A stretch of 43,729 bases of DNA, taken from positions 1 to 43,729 of the forward strand of contig JAHEGP010000001.1 of the NCBI GenBank assembly GCA_024645065.1, read 5' to 3'. Within the stretch, counting starts at the first letter, position 1, and each line of letters begins with the position of its first letter. This document shows positions 43,101 to 43,729 of this stretch, one piece after another. The notes below the pieces were generated by a model. That model had not been told where the DNA came from. It searched no databases and saw only the letters and a program-made list of their open reading frames with translations. Position numbers and translations under genes: made by a program. The stretch comes from Cellvibrionales bacterium. Lineage in GTDB: Bacteria > Pseudomonadota > Gammaproteobacteria > Pseudomonadales > JAHEGP01.

Positions 43101-43729
43101 ATGTTCAATTCAACGAAATTGACTTCACCCCCTAAAAAAGCACCGGATACAGATGTCACCCCGGGCCGTATTCTCGGTGTGCTCTACGGCCTGCTGGCTT
43201 ATGCCATCGGTATTGGCGGACTTGCCTACTTCATCCTCTTTGTCGGGGGCTGGTCGTTTCTGCCGGACCATGTGAACTCGGGCACACCCGGCCCCGCGGC
43301 GCAGGCCATTGCCATCAATCTTGGAATCATGTTGATCTTTGGCCTTCAGCACTCGGTGATGGCGCGCCCCGGATTCAAGCGGGCCTTCACCCGGATCGTG
43401 CCGAAGTCTGTTGAACGCAGTACCTATGTGTTGCTTTCAGGGCTGATGATGCTTTTCATTTCCCTGTGCTGGCAACCCGTTGCTGGCTCGCTGTGGAACG
43501 TTGAGAACCCGACCGGTCGACTGCTACTGACAGTGGGCTATGCCCTGGGTTGGGGCCTGTGTATCCTGTCGACCTTCGTTATCAACCACTTTGAATTGTT
43601 CGGGCTGCAACAGGTCTATTTCAGGCTGCGTAACAGGCCCGAGCCCAAACCCTGGTTTACCGATCGTTTTCTCTATCGGCTGGTACGCCACCCACTGCAG
43701 CTGGGAATTTTGATGGGTATCTGGGTGGT
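43101..43729 (+). CDS. mddA: MddA-type methanethiol S-methyltransferase, N-terminal part (runs off the window end)
   Basis: Membrane-bound SAM-dependent methyltransferase related to NnrU and isoprenylcysteine carboxyl methyltransferases; MddA makes dimethyl sulfide from methanethiol. I translated 209 codons from ATG 43101, with AAGGAGG at 43087-43093. Four or more membrane helices are seen. Family signatures: GLQHSVMARPGFK (81-93), ERSTYVLLSG (105-114), NHFELFGLQQVYF (162-174) and LYRLVRHPLQLG (191-202), the last holding the RHP SAM/substrate motif. The C-terminal part is missing past the window. The similarity is strong enough to prefer MddA over NnrU, but biochemical function needs the full sequence to settle. 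Second gene after the small membrane protein. Confidence 0.85.
   Translation, partial: MFNSTKLTSPPKKAPDTDVTPGRILGVLYGLLAYAIGIGGLAYFILFVGGWSFLPDHVNSGTPGPAAQAIAINLGIMLIFGLQHSVMARPGFKRAFTRIVPKSVERSTYVLLSGLMMLFISLCWQPVAGSLWNVENPTGRLLLTVGYALGWGLCILSTFVINHFELFGLQQVYFRLRNRPEPKPWFTDRFLYRLVRHPLQLGILMGIWV

Noticed and set aside
1..43729. tRNA, rRNA or CRISPR arrays
   Set aside because: No regularly spaced repeats and no convincing T-loop plus CCA-end pattern were seen; a covariance-model search could still find a missed small RNA.

Overview
The window is a stretch of chromosome from a GC-rich gammaproteobacterium. Gene order around purL-mltF-tadA and suhB/trmJ-iscR...ndk-rlmN-pilW-rodZ-ispG-hisS-yfgM-bamB-der matches the gammaproteobacterial core. 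The DUF1302/DUF1329 pair, group III truncated globin, Na+/proline symporter and MddA-like gene suggest a marine or aquatic lineage, possibly near Halieaceae/Cellvibrionales. That placement is inference; no rRNA or tRNA gene was found to anchor it.

Layout. 1-4.4 kb: the 5' part of putP (minus), a truncated periplasmic trypsin-like protease remnant, a full phosphoglucomutase and an unrecognised soluble protein. 4.7-9.9 kb: a minus-strand accessory cluster of HxlR regulator, strictosidine-synthase-like beta-propeller, DUF1302 outer-membrane protein and DUF1329 periplasmic protein. Three similar 17-bp palindromes lie upstream of hxlR, two of them around facing promoters. 10.2-12.0 kb: a small membrane ORF, a nitroreductase and a truncated globin whose start overlaps der. 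12.0-23.9 kb: a long minus-strand housekeeping run covering ribosome assembly, outer-membrane assembly, translation, isoprenoid synthesis, cell shape, type IV pili, rRNA/tRNA methylation, nucleotides and Fe-S supply. 24-32 kb: suhB, secDF and purL. 32-34 kb: mltF and tadA.

34.1-40.7 kb is a complete type I Wadjet operon, jetABCD, an SMC-like anti-plasmid defence system. The genes are tightly coupled and end 34 bp before tadA. Next comes a winged-helix/TPR regulator, divergent from a small membrane protein and an MddA-type methanethiol S-methyltransferase that runs off the window end.

The most unusual point is Fe-S assembly. iscR and iscS are present, with a strong IscR-type operator, but iscU, iscA, hscB, hscA and fdx are absent from the place between iscS and ndk where they normally sit. 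The IscS C-terminal tail, which in the E. coli enzyme contributes to IscU binding, is replaced by a Gly/Arg-rich tail. The gap carries a tandem repeat in the ndk leader and a GC palindrome. The second interesting module is the HxlR operator array. Wadjet is a known system, and I do not see a clearly new multi-gene defence system.
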